A DNA stretch of 64,000 nt from Clostridia bacterium (GCA_018432615.1 JAHDSQ010000022.1:1-64000); one strand, 5' to 3'; positions 17,461 through 28,145 are shown, counted from the stretch's first letter. Translations and numbers: made by a program. Notes: generated from the letters alone by a model not told the origin.

Positions 17461-17769
17461 ATGGATAAGCGCCAAGTTGTAGATATTGTAAAAAAATATG
17501 CATTAGTAGTAAACGAAAATATGAAACCTAAAAAAATTATTCTGTACGGTTCATTCGCGCGAGGAGACTGGAGGGAAGATAGTGATATAGATGTAGCAGT
17601 GGTTTTTGATAGCCTCACTGGAGATTTTTTGGATAATAAGGCTTTACTATACAAATTAAGACGGAAAGTTGACGATAGGATTGAACCTGTTTTATTCGAA
17701 GAGGATGAGGATAGAAGTGGTTTTCTTGAAGAGATTATGAAATATGGAGAGGTTGTGTTTGAACAGTAG
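17461..17769 (+). CDS. MNT-type minimal nucleotidyltransferase
   Basis: 102 residues with the polymerase-beta-like signature GSFARGDWREDSDIDVAVVF (residues 31-50): GS followed by the DSDID carboxylates that bind Mg2+. In HEPN-MNT toxin-antitoxin modules MNT proteins adenylylate the HEPN RNase toxin. Here no HEPN gene is adjacent: the gene upstream is a PIN toxin and downstream is the uvrB promoter. It may be an orphan, or work on a partner elsewhere. GGAGGTG at 17445-17451 precedes ATG 17461. A strong terminator follows. Confidence 0.85.
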   Translation: MDKRQVVDIVKKYALVVNENMKPKKIILYGSFARGDWREDSDIDVAVVFDSLTGDFLDNKALLYKLRRKVDDRIEPVLFEEDEDRSGFLEEIMKYGEVVFEQ

Positions 17770-17790
17770 TCAGTAGGGGAAGTTTATATC

Positions 17791-17819
17791 AAAAACTCTC
17801 GGTCAGCCGGGGGTTTTTG
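17791..17819 (+). terminator. Bidirectional-looking terminator after MNT gene
   Basis: A 12-pair stem (AAAAACTCTCGG at 17791-17802, CCGGGGGTTTTT at 17807-17818) with TCAG loop, A-tract and T-tract at the two ends. Confidence 0.85.
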
Positions 17820-17865
17820 TTTCTTGATGGCTTGGGAAAGAAGACATAATGAGGAGATATTTGCG

Positions 17866-17894
17866 TTGACAGAACATACGTTCTGAGTTATTCT
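17866..17894 (+). promoter_or_regulatory. uvrB promoter with LexA (SOS) box
   Basis: TTGACA (17866-17871) and TATTCT (17889-17894) with a 17-bp spacer. The perfect palindrome GAACATACGTTC (17872-17883) fills the spacer next to the -35 element, matching the Gram-positive LexA consensus. This predicts DNA-damage induction of uvrB and probably the whole uvrBAC run. Confidence 0.88.
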
Positions 17895-17939
17895 AAAATA
17901 GATATAGAGGTAAAATGAAAGTAAAGGTGGTGCCAGGGA

Positions 17940-19937
17940 GTGGATAATATTTTCCGGTTGGAATCAGAATATCAGCCGAAGGGTGATCAGCCTCAGGCTA
18001 TTCAAGCCCTTACCGGGCACCTTGCAAAGGGAGCGACAAGGCTGACGCTTTTGGGGGCCACCGGTACGGGGAAGACTTATACCATGGCTCATGTCATCAC
18101 AAAGGCACAGCGGCCTACGCTGGTCATTGCCCATAACAAGACACTTGCGGCACAGTTGTATAGTGAGTTTAAGGAGTTTTTTCCGGACAATGCCGTAGAG
18201 TATTTCGTCAGCTATTATGATTACTACCAGCCTGAGGCCTATATGCCCCAGACTGATACCTATATAGAAAAGGATTCGTCTATCAATGAAGAGATAGAGA
18301 AACTGAGACACTCGGCCACGGCTTCTCTCTTTGAAAGGAGAGACGTGATTGTGGTAGCCAGTGTTTCTTGTATCTATGGATTAGGTTCTCCTGAGGAATA
18401 CAGGGAACAGATGCTTTCCCTTCGTCCTGGTCAGAGTATAGAAAGGGATGCTATTTTAAAGCGGCTCATTGAAATCCAATATGACCGGAATGACCTGAAC
18501 TTTGTTCGCGGCACTTTCAGGGTGCGTGGTGATGTCATCGAGATATTCCCGGTTTCTTACGGTGAAAGTGCCGTGCGGGTAGAACTGTTCGGTGATGAGA
18601 TTGAGCGCATTGTAGAGGTAGATACCGTCACCGGCGAGATTAAAGGTGTGCGTCGACATATCAGCATCTTCCCGGCCAGTCATTATGTGACGGGCAGAGA
18701 AAAGTTGGAGCGGGCACTGGGGGCTATCGAGGGTGAATTGGAAGAGCGGCTGAAGGAACTGCGCAGCAGAGAAAAGCTGTTGGAAGCCCAGCGCCTGGAA
18801 CAACGGACAAGGTACGACCTGGAAATGATGCGAGAAGTGGGCTTTTGTTCGGGGATTGAGAACTACTCCCGTCATTTGACAGAAAGGAAACCCGGAGAGA
18901 CGCCCTATTGTCTGTTGGATTTTTTCCCTGATGATTATCTCATCATTATTGATGAATCTCATGTGACGGTGCCTCAGTTGGGCGGGATGTACGAAGGTGA
19001 CAGATCCCGCAAACAGACTTTGATAGAGCACGGGTTTCGCCTCCCTTCGGCCTTGGACAACCGTCCCTTGCGGTTTGAGGAATTTGAGAAAAAGGCACAG
19101 CGAATCCTTTTTTCTTCGGCAACACCGGGACCCTATGAGTTAAAACACAGTAATAGCATAATCGAGCAAATTATCCGGCCCACCGGTTTAATCGACCCAC
19201 CGATATCCGTAAGGCCTACTCAAGGGCAGATAGACGATCTCCTGCAGGAGATCAGCATTAGAGCCAAGAGAAACGAACGTGTCCTGGTTACGACCCTGAC
19301 GAAAAAAATGGCCGAAGACCTGACGGATTACCTCCATGAAGCCGGGGTGAGGGTGAGGTACCTGCATTCGGAAATCAAGACCCTGGAAAGGACTGAAATC
19401 ATTCGTGACCTGCGTCTGGGAGAATTCGACGTATTGGTAGGGATTAACCTGTTGCGGGAGGGTTTGGATCTTCCCGAGGTTTCTTTGGTGGCCATACTGG
19501 ATGCGGACAAGGAAGGTTTTTTGCGCTCGGAGAGGTCTTTGATTCAGACCAGTGGTCGGGCTGCCCGTAATTTAAACGGGCAAGTCATTATGTACGCGGA
19601 TAGGGTAACGGATTCAATGAAGGCCGCTATTGATGAGACTGAGCGGAGAAGGGGTATCCAACAGGAATTCAATCGCCTTCATAACATCACCCCGGAAACT
19701 GTGAAAAAAGCGGTGCGGGATGTGTTGGAAGCCACAAGCGTGGCGGAAGAAAAAGAAGGTTACCGTGTGGGCAGTGCAAGCCTAACACGGGAGGAGACAA
19801 AAGATGTAATCCTCTCCTTGGAAAAGGAAATGAAACAAGCGGCTCGGGAGCTGGCCTTTGAAAAAGCGGCTGAACTCAGGGATGTTATTATCGAATTACA
19901 AGAAAAGATGAGAAGGGAAGAACATGGCAAAGGATAA
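17940..19937 (+). CDS. uvrB: Excinuclease ABC subunit B
   Basis: 665 residues. UvrB is the damage-verifying helicase-like subunit of nucleotide excision repair. Walker [11 protein letters not shown] near residue 39, the beta-hairpin [21 protein letters not shown] near 95-115, DESH box (IIDESHV) near 335, helicase motif VI region (QTSGRAARN), and a C-terminal UVR motif ([15 protein letters not shown]) that binds UvrC. GTG 17940 is the start, with AAGGTGG about 8 nt upstream. Its 3' end overlaps uvrA by 14 bp. Confidence 0.97.
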   Translation: MDNIFRLESEYQPKGDQPQAIQALTGHLAKGATRLTLLGATGTGKTYTMAHVITKAQRPTLVIAHNKTLAAQLYSEFKEFFPDNAVEYFVSYYDYYQPEAYMPQTDTYIEKDSSINEEIEKLRHSATASLFERRDVIVVASVSCIYGLGSPEEYREQMLSLRPGQSIERDAILKRLIEIQYDRNDLNFVRGTFRVRGDVIEIFPVSYGESAVRVELFGDEIERIVEVDTVTGEIKGVRRHISIFPASHYVTGREKLERALGAIEGELEERLKELRSREKLLEAQRLEQRTRYDLEMMREVGFCSGIENYSRHLTERKPGETPYCLLDFFPDDYLIIIDESHVTVPQLGGMYEGDRSRKQTLIEHGFRLPSALDNRPLRFEEFEKKAQRILFSSATPGPYELKHSNSIIEQIIRPTGLIDPPISVRPTQGQIDDLLQEISIRAKRNERVLVTTLTKKMAEDLTDYLHEAGVRVRYLHSEIKTLERTEIIRDLRLGEFDVLVGINLLREGLDLPEVSLVAILDADKEGFLRSERSLIQTSGRAARNLNGQVIMYADRVTDSMKAAIDETERRRGIQQEFNRLHNITPETVKKAVRDVLEATSVAEEKEGYRVGSASLTREETKDVILSLEKEMKQAARELAFEKAAELRDVIIELQEKMRREEHGKG

Positions 19938-22746
19938 AATAGTGGTCAAGGGAGCACGCTCCCATAATTTAAAGAACATTGATGTGGAGATACCCCGGGA
20001 TAAGCTGGTGGTTATCACAGGACTGAGCGGTTCGGGCAAGTCCTCGCTGGCTTTTGATACCATTTATGCCGAGGGACAAAGGCGCTACGTGGAGTCGCTT
20101 TCTGCCTATGCCCGGCAGTTTTTAGGGCAGATGGATAAGCCGGATGTGGACTATATCGAGGGTTTGTCGCCGGCGATTTCCATTGACCAGAAAACCACCT
20201 CAAAAAATCCTCGGTCTACGGTGGGTACGGTTACTGAGATTTATGATTACCTGCGCTTGCTTTTTGCCCGCATCGGTAAGGTACACTGTTATAAATGCGG
20301 CAAACCCATAGCACAGCAGACGGTCGAGCAGATCGTGGACAGGCTGCTTGCCTATCCGGAGGAAACCAGGATCCAGATTCTGGCCCCCTTGGTGCGCGGC
20401 CGGAAGGGTGAACACCAAAAAGTTTTTGCGGATATGAGGAAAAACGGTTTTGTTCGGATGAGGGTAAACGGAGAAGTCATGGAGACCTCTGAAGAAGTGA
20501 ACCTGGAGAAGAACAAGAAGCATACCATTGAAGTCGTGGTAGACAGGATTATCATCCGGCCCGGCGGTGAAAAGAGGCTGGCCGATTCACTAGAAACGGC
20601 TCTCGGCTTATCGGACGGGATCGTAAATGTGGATGTAATCGGGCAAGAAGAGCTTTTGTTCAGTGAGAAGTTTGCCTGTCCGGATTGCGGGATCGCTTTT
20701 GAGGAAATGACTCCCAGGATGTTTTCTTTTAATAACCCCTATGGGGCTTGTCCTACATGCGGTGGATTAGGGTTTAAGCTGGAGATGGATCCGGAGCTGG
20801 TGGTGCCGGATAAGCAAAAATCACTGGCGGAAGGGGCGGTAGAACCCTGGAGCAAGGGGTTCTCACCGATATACATGGGTATGCTGGAGTCCTTGGGCAA
20901 TCTGTACGGGTTTTCGATGCAGACACCCTTTGTCGAGCTGACGGAGGAGCAACAGCGGGCTGTTCTTTACGGAGCCGGTGGGCGAAAAGTCAAGGTCGAT
21001 TATCGCAATGCCCAAGGCTCGGCCAGGACTTTCGAGATGGTTTACGAGGGGGTCATCCCCAATTTGCAACGGCGGCACAGGGAAACAAAATCCGATTATA
21101 TGCGGAGGGAAATTGAGTCGTATATGAGGAGCAGCTTCTGTCCCGACTGCCAAGGGGCCCGCTTGAGGCCGGAGAGTCTGGCTGTGACTATTCAAGGGAA
21201 AAACATCTATGAAGTTACCCGATTGGCTGTAGGCAAAGCTCTGGAGTTCTTTGAGGTGTTAAAGCTGTCGGAAAGGGAGTTGACCATAGGCAGGCAGGTC
21301 TTGAAGGAAATCAGAGAGCGGCTGGGTTTCCTAAGAAATGTCGGTTTGGAATACCTGACCCTGAATCGGGCGGCGGGAACTCTTTCCGGTGGTGAGGCTC
21401 AGCGCATTAGGCTGGCCACTCAGATCGGCTCAAGCCTGATGGGAGTATTGTATATTCTGGATGAACCTTCGATCGGCTTGCATCAGCGTGATAACCAGAG
21501 ACTGATTGAGACTCTGACCTCGTTACGTGATTTAGGAAACACGGTGTTGGTCGTGGAACATGATGAGGAAACAATGTATGCGGCGGATCATATCATTGAT
21601 ATAGGGCCGGGTGCCGGCTTGGACGGCGGTCGGATAGTAGCCCAGGGTACGGTGGAGATGATTAAAGAGGCGCCGGAATCAATTACCGGTGAATATTTAA
21701 GCGGACGCAAGAGCATCCCGGTGCCGGTACTGCGCCGGACTCCCAACGGAAAGTGGTTGAAGGTGCGGGGTGCGGCTGCCAATAACCTGAAGGAAATCGA
21801 TGTAGGGATACCACTTAATCTTTTCACCTGCGTAACGGGTGTCTCGGGCTCGGGCAAAAGCAGCCTGGTCAATGAGATAATCTATCGGCATCTGGCCCAT
21901 GAACTTCAGCGTGCAAAGAAAAAGCCGGCTCAATTTAAAGAGATTACCGGTTTAGAGCATTTAGATAAGGTCATCAATATCGATCAATCCCCCATCGGGC
22001 GGACACCCAGATCGAATCCGGCCACTTACGTGGGTGTGTTCGACGGGATCCGTGAGGTCTTTTCCCGGACGCCTGAAGCCCGGATGAGGGGGTATAATCC
22101 GGGCAGGTTCAGTTTTAATGTTAAGGGCGGTCGTTGTGAAGCCTGTAGCGGGGATGGTATCATTAAGATCGAGATGCACTTCTTGCCTGATGTTTATGTG
22201 CCCTGTGAGGTGTGCAAGGGCAAGAGATACAACCGGGAAACCCTGGATGTACGGTATAAAGGAAAGAATATTTATCAGGTGCTGGAAATGACGGTGGATG
22301 AGGCGGCCGAGTTTTTTCAAAACCATCCTCGTATTTATCGGAAGCTTAAAACCATGCAGGATGTGGGACTTGGCTACATCAAACTCGGACAACCGGCGAC
22401 TACCCTGTCGGGGGGAGAGGCCCAGCGGGTCAAACTCGCCACCGAGTTGAGCCGCCGCAGCAACGGCAAAACTTTCTATATCTTGGACGAACCCACCACA
22501 GGGCTGCATTTAGCCGATATCCACAAACTCCTGGATGTTTTGAACCGCTTGGTGGATAACGGCGATACCGTCTTGGTGATCGAGCACAACCTGGATGTGA
22601 TAAAAACGGCCGACTACCTTATCGACTTGGGACCGGAAGGCGGAGACAAGGGAGGAGAAGTTTTGGCCGTAGGGACTCCCGAGGAGGTAAGGGAGAACAA
22701 GGTCAGCTACACGGCAAGCTATCTTCGGAAGATGCTGAAAGGGTAG
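19924..22746 (+). CDS. uvrA: Excinuclease ABC subunit A
   Basis: 940 residues. UvrA dimers detect DNA distortion and load UvrB. Two ABC modules: Walker [10 protein letters not shown] near residue 33 and GVSGSGKSS near 640; signatures [12 protein letters not shown] and [12 protein letters not shown]; Walker [11 protein letters not shown] and [10 protein letters not shown]. Zinc-finger cysteines appear in CPDCGIAF...CPTCGG and CEACSGDG...CEVCKGKR. Length is normal for the family. ATG 19924 lies within the end of uvrB (overlap), so expression is coupled. Confidence 0.97.
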   Translation: MAKDKIVVKGARSHNLKNIDVEIPRDKLVVITGLSGSGKSSLAFDTIYAEGQRRYVESLSAYARQFLGQMDKPDVDYIEGLSPAISIDQKTTSKNPRSTVGTVTEIYDYLRLLFARIGKVHCYKCGKPIAQQTVEQIVDRLLAYPEETRIQILAPLVRGRKGEHQKVFADMRKNGFVRMRVNGEVMETSEEVNLEKNKKHTIEVVVDRIIIRPGGEKRLADSLETALGLSDGIVNVDVIGQEELLFSEKFACPDCGIAFEEMTPRMFSFNNPYGACPTCGGLGFKLEMDPELVVPDKQKSLAEGAVEPWSKGFSPIYMGMLESLGNLYGFSMQTPFVELTEEQQRAVLYGAGGRKVKVDYRNAQGSARTFEMVYEGVIPNLQRRHRETKSDYMRREIESYMRSSFCPDCQGARLRPESLAVTIQGKNIYEVTRLAVGKALEFFEVLKLSERELTIGRQVLKEIRERLGFLRNVGLEYLTLNRAAGTLSGGEAQRIRLATQIGSSLMGVLYILDEPSIGLHQRDNQRLIETLTSLRDLGNTVLVVEHDEETMYAADHIIDIGPGAGLDGGRIVAQGTVEMIKEAPESITGEYLSGRKSIPVPVLRRTPNGKWLKVRGAAANNLKEIDVGIPLNLFTCVTGVSGSGKSSLVNEIIYRHLAHELQRAKKKPAQFKEITGLEHLDKVINIDQSPIGRTPRSNPATYVGVFDGIREVFSRTPEARMRGYNPGRFSFNVKGGRCEACSGDGIIKIEMHFLPDVYVPCEVCKGKRYNRETLDVRYKGKNIYQVLEMTVDEAAEFFQNHPRIYRKLKTMQDVGLGYIKLGQPATTLSGGEAQRVKLATELSRRSNGKTFYILDEPTTGLHLADIHKLLDVLNRLVDNGDTVLVIEHNLDVIKTADYLIDLGPEGGDKGGEVLAVGTPEEVRENKVSYTASYLRKMLKG

Positions 22747-22772
22747 GAGAGAGCGAAAGCGGGTGATAAAAG

Positions 22773-24587
22773 ATGCTTGGGGAAAAATTAAATAATCTGC
22801 CTTCCTCTCCCGGTGTCTATTTAATGAAGGACGGGGATGGCGAGATTATATATATCGGGAAGGCGGTTAATCTCAAAAGCCGTGTGCGTTCATACTTTTC
22901 CTCCGGGCATGTCTCTCCTAGGATTGAGAGTATGGTCGGCAAGATTCGCGACTTCGAATATATTCTTACCGACTCGGAAATCGAAGCCCTAATCCTGGAA
23001 AGCAACATGATAAAAAGGCATAAGCCCAAATACAATGTACGCTTGACGGATGATAAGCATTATCCCTTTTTAAAGGTTACCGTACAGGAGGATTATCCCC
23101 GTCTTGAAATTGTCAGGTCTGTCAAAAAGGACGGAGCCCGGTATTTTGGACCCTATACTAATGCTTCCGCCGTCCATGAGACGTTAAAGTTGCTTAAGAA
23201 GTTATTCCCCGTTCGTTCCTGTAAACAGTCTGTGCTGTCCAAGAGGGATAAACCGTGTCTTAACGCCCATATCAACAGGTGTGCGGCTCCGTGCTGCGGG
23301 CTGATAACAAAAGAGGATTATCGGAAGATCATAGAGGAAGCAATTCTTTTTTTGCAGGGTAAGCAGGGTTTTCTGATGAAAAAGCTACAGGCGGAAATGG
23401 AAGTGGCCGCCGAAAAACTTGATTTCGAAAAGGCAGCTCAAATCAGAGACCAGCTCTTGGCGGTGGAAAAGGTCGTTGCCAAACAAAAAATAATTTCGGA
23501 ACGCATGCAGGATTTGGATGTGATAAACTATGCCCGCGAAGAGGATAAGACCTGTGTCGGTATTTTCTTTATCAGAAGTGGACGGGTCTTGGGGCGTGAC
23601 AGGTTTATCATGAACGGCGCAGGAGGAGCCAGTGGAGGCGAGGTCTTAACGGCATTCCTCAAACAGTATTACAGCCAGGTCGACTACGTGCCTCCTGAAA
23701 TTCTGGTGCCGGAGGCCATTGAGGATGAGGAGACCTTGCAAAAATGGCTGGCGGAGAAAAGAGGTTTTGCCGTACATCTTAAGATTCCGCACAGAGGGGA
23801 TAAACGCGGTTTGCTGGAGCTTGTGGGGACAAATGCCCAAGAGCTTTTGCGGCTGGAGGTTTCTGCCCGCCGGGAAAAAGAGGAACGCAGTAAAAGGGCC
23901 CTGCAGGAAATTGCTCAAGCCCTGAAAATGGACAAGGAGCCGTATCGTCTCGAGTGTTATGATATTTCACATATCCAGGGGGCAGAGACCGTGGCTTCCA
24001 TGGTGGTTTTTGAAGGGGGAAAACCTGTTCCGGCCTTATACAGAAGGTTTAAGATCAAGACGGTGGAGGGGCCTGACGACTTTGCCAGCATGGCCGAGGT
24101 GATCGGGAGGCGTCTTGACAGGGCAGCTGCGGGGGATGAGAAGTTCTTGCCCCTTCCCGATTTAATGGTCATTGATGGAGGAAAAGGCCAGTTGTCAGCC
24201 GCAAGGGCTGTGATGAGGGCTAAGGGGCAAGCCGATATTTTTACGGTGGGTCTGGCCAAGGAGAACGAATGGCTCTTTGTGGAAGGAAGGCCGGAACCGA
24301 TAGTGCTTCAGCGTGATTCCCGGGGGCTTCAGCTCTTGCAGCATATTCGCGATGAGGCCCATCGTTACGCCGTAACCTACCATCGGCTGTTAAGGGGACG
24401 GCGCAATCTCGCTTCGGTCTTGGATGAGATACCCGGTGTGGGACCAAACAGAAAAAAAGCCCTTTTGGCACAGTTCGGACTTTCCTTGCAAAAAATCTCC
24501 GGGGCATCTTGGGAGGAATTGGCCGAAACGAAGGGAATCGATAAAAAGACCGCCCAGCAGGTATGGGAATATTTTCATCCCCGCTAA
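22773..24587 (+). CDS. uvrC: Excinuclease ABC subunit C
   Basis: 604 residues. UvrC makes both incisions flanking the lesion. GIY-YIG domain at residues 10-90 (GVYLMKDGDGEIIYIGKA...) for the 3' cut, UVR motif near 205-235, RNase-H-like domain with YDISHIQG near 390 and MVIDGGKGQL near 465 for the 5' cut, and C-terminal helix-hairpin-helix repeats (DEIPGVGPNRKKALLAQFG). 26 bp after uvrA. Grouping of uvrB, uvrA and uvrC in one run under one LexA box would give coordinated SOS control. Confidence 0.97.
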   Translation: MLGEKLNNLPSSPGVYLMKDGDGEIIYIGKAVNLKSRVRSYFSSGHVSPRIESMVGKIRDFEYILTDSEIEALILESNMIKRHKPKYNVRLTDDKHYPFLKVTVQEDYPRLEIVRSVKKDGARYFGPYTNASAVHETLKLLKKLFPVRSCKQSVLSKRDKPCLNAHINRCAAPCCGLITKEDYRKIIEEAILFLQGKQGFLMKKLQAEMEVAAEKLDFEKAAQIRDQLLAVEKVVAKQKIISERMQDLDVINYAREEDKTCVGIFFIRSGRVLGRDRFIMNGAGGASGGEVLTAFLKQYYSQVDYVPPEILVPEAIEDEETLQKWLAEKRGFAVHLKIPHRGDKRGLLELVGTNAQELLRLEVSARREKEERSKRALQEIAQALKMDKEPYRLECYDISHIQGAETVASMVVFEGGKPVPALYRRFKIKTVEGPDDFASMAEVIGRRLDRAAAGDEKFLPLPDLMVIDGGKGQLSAARAVMRAKGQADIFTVGLAKENEWLFVEGRPEPIVLQRDSRGLQLLQHIRDEAHRYAVTYHRLLRGRRNLASVLDEIPGVGPNRKKALLAQFGLSLQKISGASWEELAETKGIDKKTAQQVWEYFHPR

Positions 24588-24639
24588 TATTTGGCGGGCG
24601 GTAATCAAGAGGCATTTTAAGTGAGAGGGGGAAAGAAAG

Positions 24640-24981
24640 ATGCGTTTATTGGTTCGTTGGGTTTTAAACGGCTTGGCTTTAATTTTAACGGCATATCTAC
24701 TGGAGGGTATCCAGCTCAGTGGGTTCGGGGCCGCTTTGGTGGCTTCGCTGGTTTTAGGAATTGTCAATGCGATAATCAGACCGGTGCTTTTGTTTTTTAC
24801 ACTGCCGCTCAACTTACTTACGCTGGGGTTGCTTACTTTCATTATCAACGGTATTATGCTGAAACTGACTGCGTCTTTGGTGAGTGGTTTTGAGGTGAAG
24901 GGGTTTTTTACGGCTGTTTTCGGTTCGATACTGATTTCCTTGGCCAGTTCCCTGTTGACTGCCCTTGTTTCAGATGATTAG
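24640..24981 (+). CDS. YvlD-like four-helix membrane protein (phage holin family IV)
   Basis: 113 residues, hydrophobic, with about four transmembrane helices (residues 4-24, 28-50, 55-78, 88-110). The pattern ILTAYLLEGIQLSGFGAALVASLVLGIVNAIIRPVLLFFTLPLNLLTLGLLTFIINGIMLKL is typical of the PF04020 family (YvlD; annotated as mycobacterial-type phage holin IV), a widespread chromosomal protein with no proven holin function. GAGAGGGGG precedes ATG 24640. Confidence 0.85.
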   Translation: MRLLVRWVLNGLALILTAYLLEGIQLSGFGAALVASLVLGIVNAIIRPVLLFFTLPLNLLTLGLLTFIINGIMLKLTASLVSGFEVKGFFTAVFGSILISLASSLLTALVSDD

Positions 24982-25008
24982 CATTATGAACGTAGCAGGA
25001 GGTATATT

Positions 25009-25809
25009 GTGAAGGACATCAAGCTGATAGCTATAGATCTCGATGACACATTGTTAAAAAACGATTTGACGATATCTCCGCGGGCGAAAAGGGCAATTGC
25101 CAAGTCTGTGGATAAGGGAGTGGCGGTTACTTTGGCCACGGGCAGGATGTACGCTTCGGCTTTACCCTATGCCCTTGATCTCAAGATAGATTTGCCCTTG
25201 ATTACCTACCAGGGTGCCTTGGTAAAATATGCGGACGGCCGGGTCGTTTACCATCAGCCGCTGCCGCTTGCGCTGGCCGGTGAACTGATTGACTTTATCC
25301 GCCCTTACGGTCTGCACGTTAATCTTTATATAAATGATGAGCTTTTTATGGAGGAACTTTCTCCGGAAGGACACAGGTACAAAAAGCTTTCACGAGTGCC
25401 TGTACACAAGGTTGATGATCTTTCAGAGGCGTTGACGGCAGAGCCTTCGAAAATTGTGGTGATTGCCGAGAAGGAAAAATTAGATATTCTGACCCGAGAT
25501 TTGTCTATTCTTTGCGGAGGGGATTTTAATGTGACCCGTTCCAAGCCGCATTTTCTTGAATTAGGTCATCCGAAAGCCACCAAAGGGCTGGCGCTGGAAA
25601 GCTTGGCTAATAGCATGAATTTGGTGGCTCGGCAGGTCATGGCTGTTGGCGATAGCTGGAATGATTTGGACATGATTCAATACGCGGGCTTGGGAGTGGC
25701 TATGGAGAATGCGGCACCGGAGATCAAACAACAGGCGGATTATATTACATGTGCCAACGATGATGATGGGGTGGCAGAAGCGATAGAAAAATGGGTTTTG
25801 AACGAGTGA
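25009..25809 (+). CDS. Cof-type HAD-superfamily phosphatase
   Basis: 266 residues. HAD motif I DLDDTLL at residues 9-15 (nucleophile Asp9), motif II ATGRMY near 43, motif III Lys around 195 (HPKATKGLAL), motif IV GDSWNDLDMI near 212. The C2B cap lies between motifs II and III, as in Cof/YidA/YkrA proteins that dephosphorylate sugar phosphates or cofactor intermediates. Substrate cannot be read from sequence. GTG 25009 follows AGGAGG at 24998-25003. Confidence 0.92.
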   Translation: MKDIKLIAIDLDDTLLKNDLTISPRAKRAIAKSVDKGVAVTLATGRMYASALPYALDLKIDLPLITYQGALVKYADGRVVYHQPLPLALAGELIDFIRPYGLHVNLYINDELFMEELSPEGHRYKKLSRVPVHKVDDLSEALTAEPSKIVVIAEKEKLDILTRDLSILCGGDFNVTRSKPHFLELGHPKATKGLALESLANSMNLVARQVMAVGDSWNDLDMIQYAGLGVAMENAAPEIKQQADYITCANDDDGVAEAIEKWVLNE

Positions 25810-25934
25810 AGACCGAGGAGTGTAAATACATAAATTAACATATTTTGCAAAAAATATTGTTTTGTTGGCAGGAAAACGAGAATGAAAGTCGAATAAAGTC
25901 AATAGCTAGAGAAAATAAATATATGGAGGGCAAA

Positions 25935-26126
25935 ATGTTCAAGAACACTGAAGATAAAGCACTTCAGGAAATTGAACGCTTACGAAAAGAACTATATCTC
26001 GTGGTTAACGGAAGAAAAGAAGTGTTGAGCACAAAAAGGATTTGCGAGGTCAGCAGGCGTCTGGACAAGCTTATTGTTAAATATATGTATGACGAACGTG
26101 GTGTAGGCAGAAAGATAAAATTGTAA
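25935..26126 (+). CDS. Spo0E-like aspartyl-phosphate phosphatase
   Basis: 63 residues. The pattern IERLRKELY (residues 13-21), a spacer, then VSRRLDKLIVKYM (39-51) fits the two-helix Spo0E family; the SxxLD core (SRRLD) carries the essential Asp. These proteins dephosphorylate Spo0A~P, or related response regulators, and delay sporulation. Start ATG 25935 follows GGAGGG at 25925-25930; an earlier in-frame ATG at 25923 is within the site. Terminator follows. Confidence 0.82.
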   Translation: MFKNTEDKALQEIERLRKELYLVVNGRKEVLSTKRICEVSRRLDKLIVKYMYDERGVGRKIKL

Positions 26127-26140
26127 TGAGGTATGAATGT

Positions 26141-26168
26141 GAAAATGCCCCTCAGGGGTGTTTTTTTT
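26141..26168 (+). terminator. Intrinsic terminator after Spo0E-like gene
   Basis: CCCC (26148-26151), loop TCA, GGGG (26155-26158), then TG and eight T. Flanking A and T tracts extend the stem. Confidence 0.75.
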
Positions 26169-26211
26169 ATCATGTTCTGGTTTATAATAGTGGCAACGGG
26201 AGCTGATAAAA

Positions 26212-27108
26212 ATGGATAGTTCAAATGATTTTAATTATCTGATCATTACCGGGATGTCCGGTGCCGGCAAGACCTGTGCGATCCGGGCTTTGGAGGATAT
26301 TGGGTATTTTTGTGTTGATAATCTTCCGCCGGCGCTGTTGTCAAAGTTTGCGGAATTATATCTGGAGGCGGAAAGAAGTGTCAAAAAGGTGGCTCTGGTA
26401 ATTGATATACGGGGCGGAGGGTTTTTCGACAAACTTTTTCAATCATTGGACGAATTAAAAAAAAGCGGCATTGCCTATGAAATTCTTTTTTTGGAAGCGA
26501 GTACCGAGGCTTTAGTACAAAGGTTTAAGGAAACCAGGCGAAGGCATCCTCTTTCTAATCACAGCAGGTTGCTTGAGGATATCCTTCTGGAGAGGAAGCG
26601 TTTGGAAGAGTTGCGGGGTGTGGCGCATAAGATTATCGATACTACCGGCTTAGGTGCGAATCAACTAAAGGAAGAAATCATTGAACTGTTCGGACCGCAT
26701 AATAAAAAGGTCAGGATGCAGGTTACAGTGATGTCCTTTGGCTATAAATACGGCATCCCGCTGGATGCCGATCTGGTAGTGGATGTGAGGTTTTTGCCTA
26801 ATCCCTTTTATATTGGGGAGCTGTCTGCACAGACGGGATGCGATGAAAAAGTAAGCGATTATGTTCTGAAAAACGCCGTAACGGAGGAGTTCCTCAAAAA
26901 GTATTATGATATTTTGATGTTTTTACTTCCCCATTATTTGCAGGAAGGTAAAACACATCTGGTTATTGCGATTGGCTGCACAGGGGGTAGGCACCGCTCG
27001 GTGGCTTTGGCCGTCAAGTTGGGAGAAATGCTTTCCGGCAGCGAGTACAAGGTGTCTATCCGGCATCGTGATGTGGAAAGAAAAGGGGCAGAGGAGGAGC
27101 CGCGTTGA
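26212..27108 (+). CDS. rapZ: RNase adapter / nucleotide-binding protein RapZ (YvcJ)
   Basis: 298 residues. Walker A GMSGAGKT at residues 14-21, then EDIGYFCVDNLPPAL; the C-terminal domain has SFGYKYGIPLDADLVVDVRFLPNPFYI and IGCTGGRHRSVALA, both diagnostic. In E. coli RapZ senses glucosamine-6-phosphate; the Firmicute homologue YvcJ has NTPase activity. A TATAAT at 26183-26188 suggests a promoter just upstream, without a clear -35. First gene of the conserved rapZ-yvcK-whiA trio; it overlaps yvcK by 4 bp. Confidence 0.95.
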   Translation: MDSSNDFNYLIITGMSGAGKTCAIRALEDIGYFCVDNLPPALLSKFAELYLEAERSVKKVALVIDIRGGGFFDKLFQSLDELKKSGIAYEILFLEASTEALVQRFKETRRRHPLSNHSRLLEDILLERKRLEELRGVAHKIIDTTGLGANQLKEEIIELFGPHNKKVRMQVTVMSFGYKYGIPLDADLVVDVRFLPNPFYIGELSAQTGCDEKVSDYVLKNAVTEEFLKKYYDILMFLLPHYLQEGKTHLVIAIGCTGGRHRSVALAVKLGEMLSGSEYKVSIRHRDVERKGAEEEPR

Positions 27109-28145
27109 AATTCTTACGCAGACTGCGGACACGGGGTCTTGTTGCCCTTTATCCGTGGAACGGAGCCGCGGAGGCCTATCAAAACAGGCAGCTGAGAAAA
27201 GGACCGCGTATTGCGGTGCTTGGCGGAGGCACGGGGCTCTCTGTAATGTTAAGGGGATTAAAGCAGTATACCGCAAATATTACCGCCATTGTGGCGGTGA
27301 CCGACGATGGCGGCAGTTCGGGCAAACTGAGGGGTCAGTTTGGTATCCTGCCGCCGGGGGATTTGCGCAACTGTCTGGTTGCGCTGGCGGATACCGAACC
27401 GGCCATGAAACGGCTTTTTAGTTATCGGTTCAAAAGTGGCAGTGGCCTGGAGGGTCATAATCTAGGTAACCTTTTGATTACGGCTTTGGCAGATATGTCC
27501 GGGAGCTTTGAGACTGCCATTGAGGAAGTGAGCAAGGTACTTGCTATTCGCGGGCGGGTCCTGCCGTCGACATTGGATAACATTGTACTAGGCGCCAAAA
27601 TGGAGGATGGTTCAAAGGTGCTGGGGGAGAGTAATATTACCCGTTCTGCGAAGACTATTAAAAGGGTATTTACTCTGCCCGAACAGAGCCGGCCTCTGCC
27701 GGAGGCTCTGGAAGCTATTCTGGAGGCAGACCTGGTTGTGATTGGACCGGGTAGCCTTTACACAAGCATCATTCCTAATCTGCTGGTGCCGGGGATTGTT
27801 GAGGCTATCGAGCAGTCCAGAGGGGTCAAGGTCTATGTGGCCAATATTATGACGCAACCGGGTGAAACCGACGGGTACAGCGCAAGCGATCATCTTAAGG
27901 CACTTTATACCCATTCTGTTCCGGGGCTGGTGGATCATGTTGTGTTAAACGACGAAGCGATACCTGCAGAGTATAAAGAAAGGTATGCTCGGGAAGGGTC
28001 AGTACCTGTTAGAATAGATAAAGAGAAGCTGAAGGGATTTTATGTTAATGTTGCAACAGCTCCCCTTCTTTGCAGCGATGGTTATCTCAGGCACGATTCG
28101 CTCAAACTGGCCCGGCTCCTCGTCGAAAGGATTTTGGGTTTTTGA
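27105..28145 (+). CDS. yvcK: Gluconeogenesis / cell-wall factor YvcK (GlmR, CofD-like)
   Basis: 346 residues, CofD/YvcK family: IAVLGGGTGLSVMLRGLK near residue 37, VTDDGGSSGKLRGQFGILPPGDLRNCLVALAD near 66, and GPGSLYTSIIPNLLVPGI near 220. The Bacillus protein binds UDP-GlcNAc and stimulates GlmS, adjusting carbon flux to wall precursors. Start is TTG 27105, overlapping the rapZ stop, with GAGGAGGAG at 27091-27099. A 35-residue basic N-terminal extension precedes the core. whiA follows by 44 bp. Confidence 0.94.
   Translation: MKFLRRLRTRGLVALYPWNGAAEAYQNRQLRKGPRIAVLGGGTGLSVMLRGLKQYTANITAIVAVTDDGGSSGKLRGQFGILPPGDLRNCLVALADTEPAMKRLFSYRFKSGSGLEGHNLGNLLITALADMSGSFETAIEEVSKVLAIRGRVLPSTLDNIVLGAKMEDGSKVLGESNITRSAKTIKRVFTLPEQSRPLPEALEAILEADLVVIGPGSLYTSIIPNLLVPGIVEAIEQSRGVKVYVANIMTQPGETDGYSASDHLKALYTHSVPGLVDHVVLNDEAIPAEYKERYAREGSVPVRIDKEKLKGFYVNVATAPLLCSDGYLRHDSLKLARLLVERILGF

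Noticed and set aside
24580-24598. Terminator after uvrC
   Set aside because: A short CCCGC/GCGGG hairpin exists but no T-tract follows.
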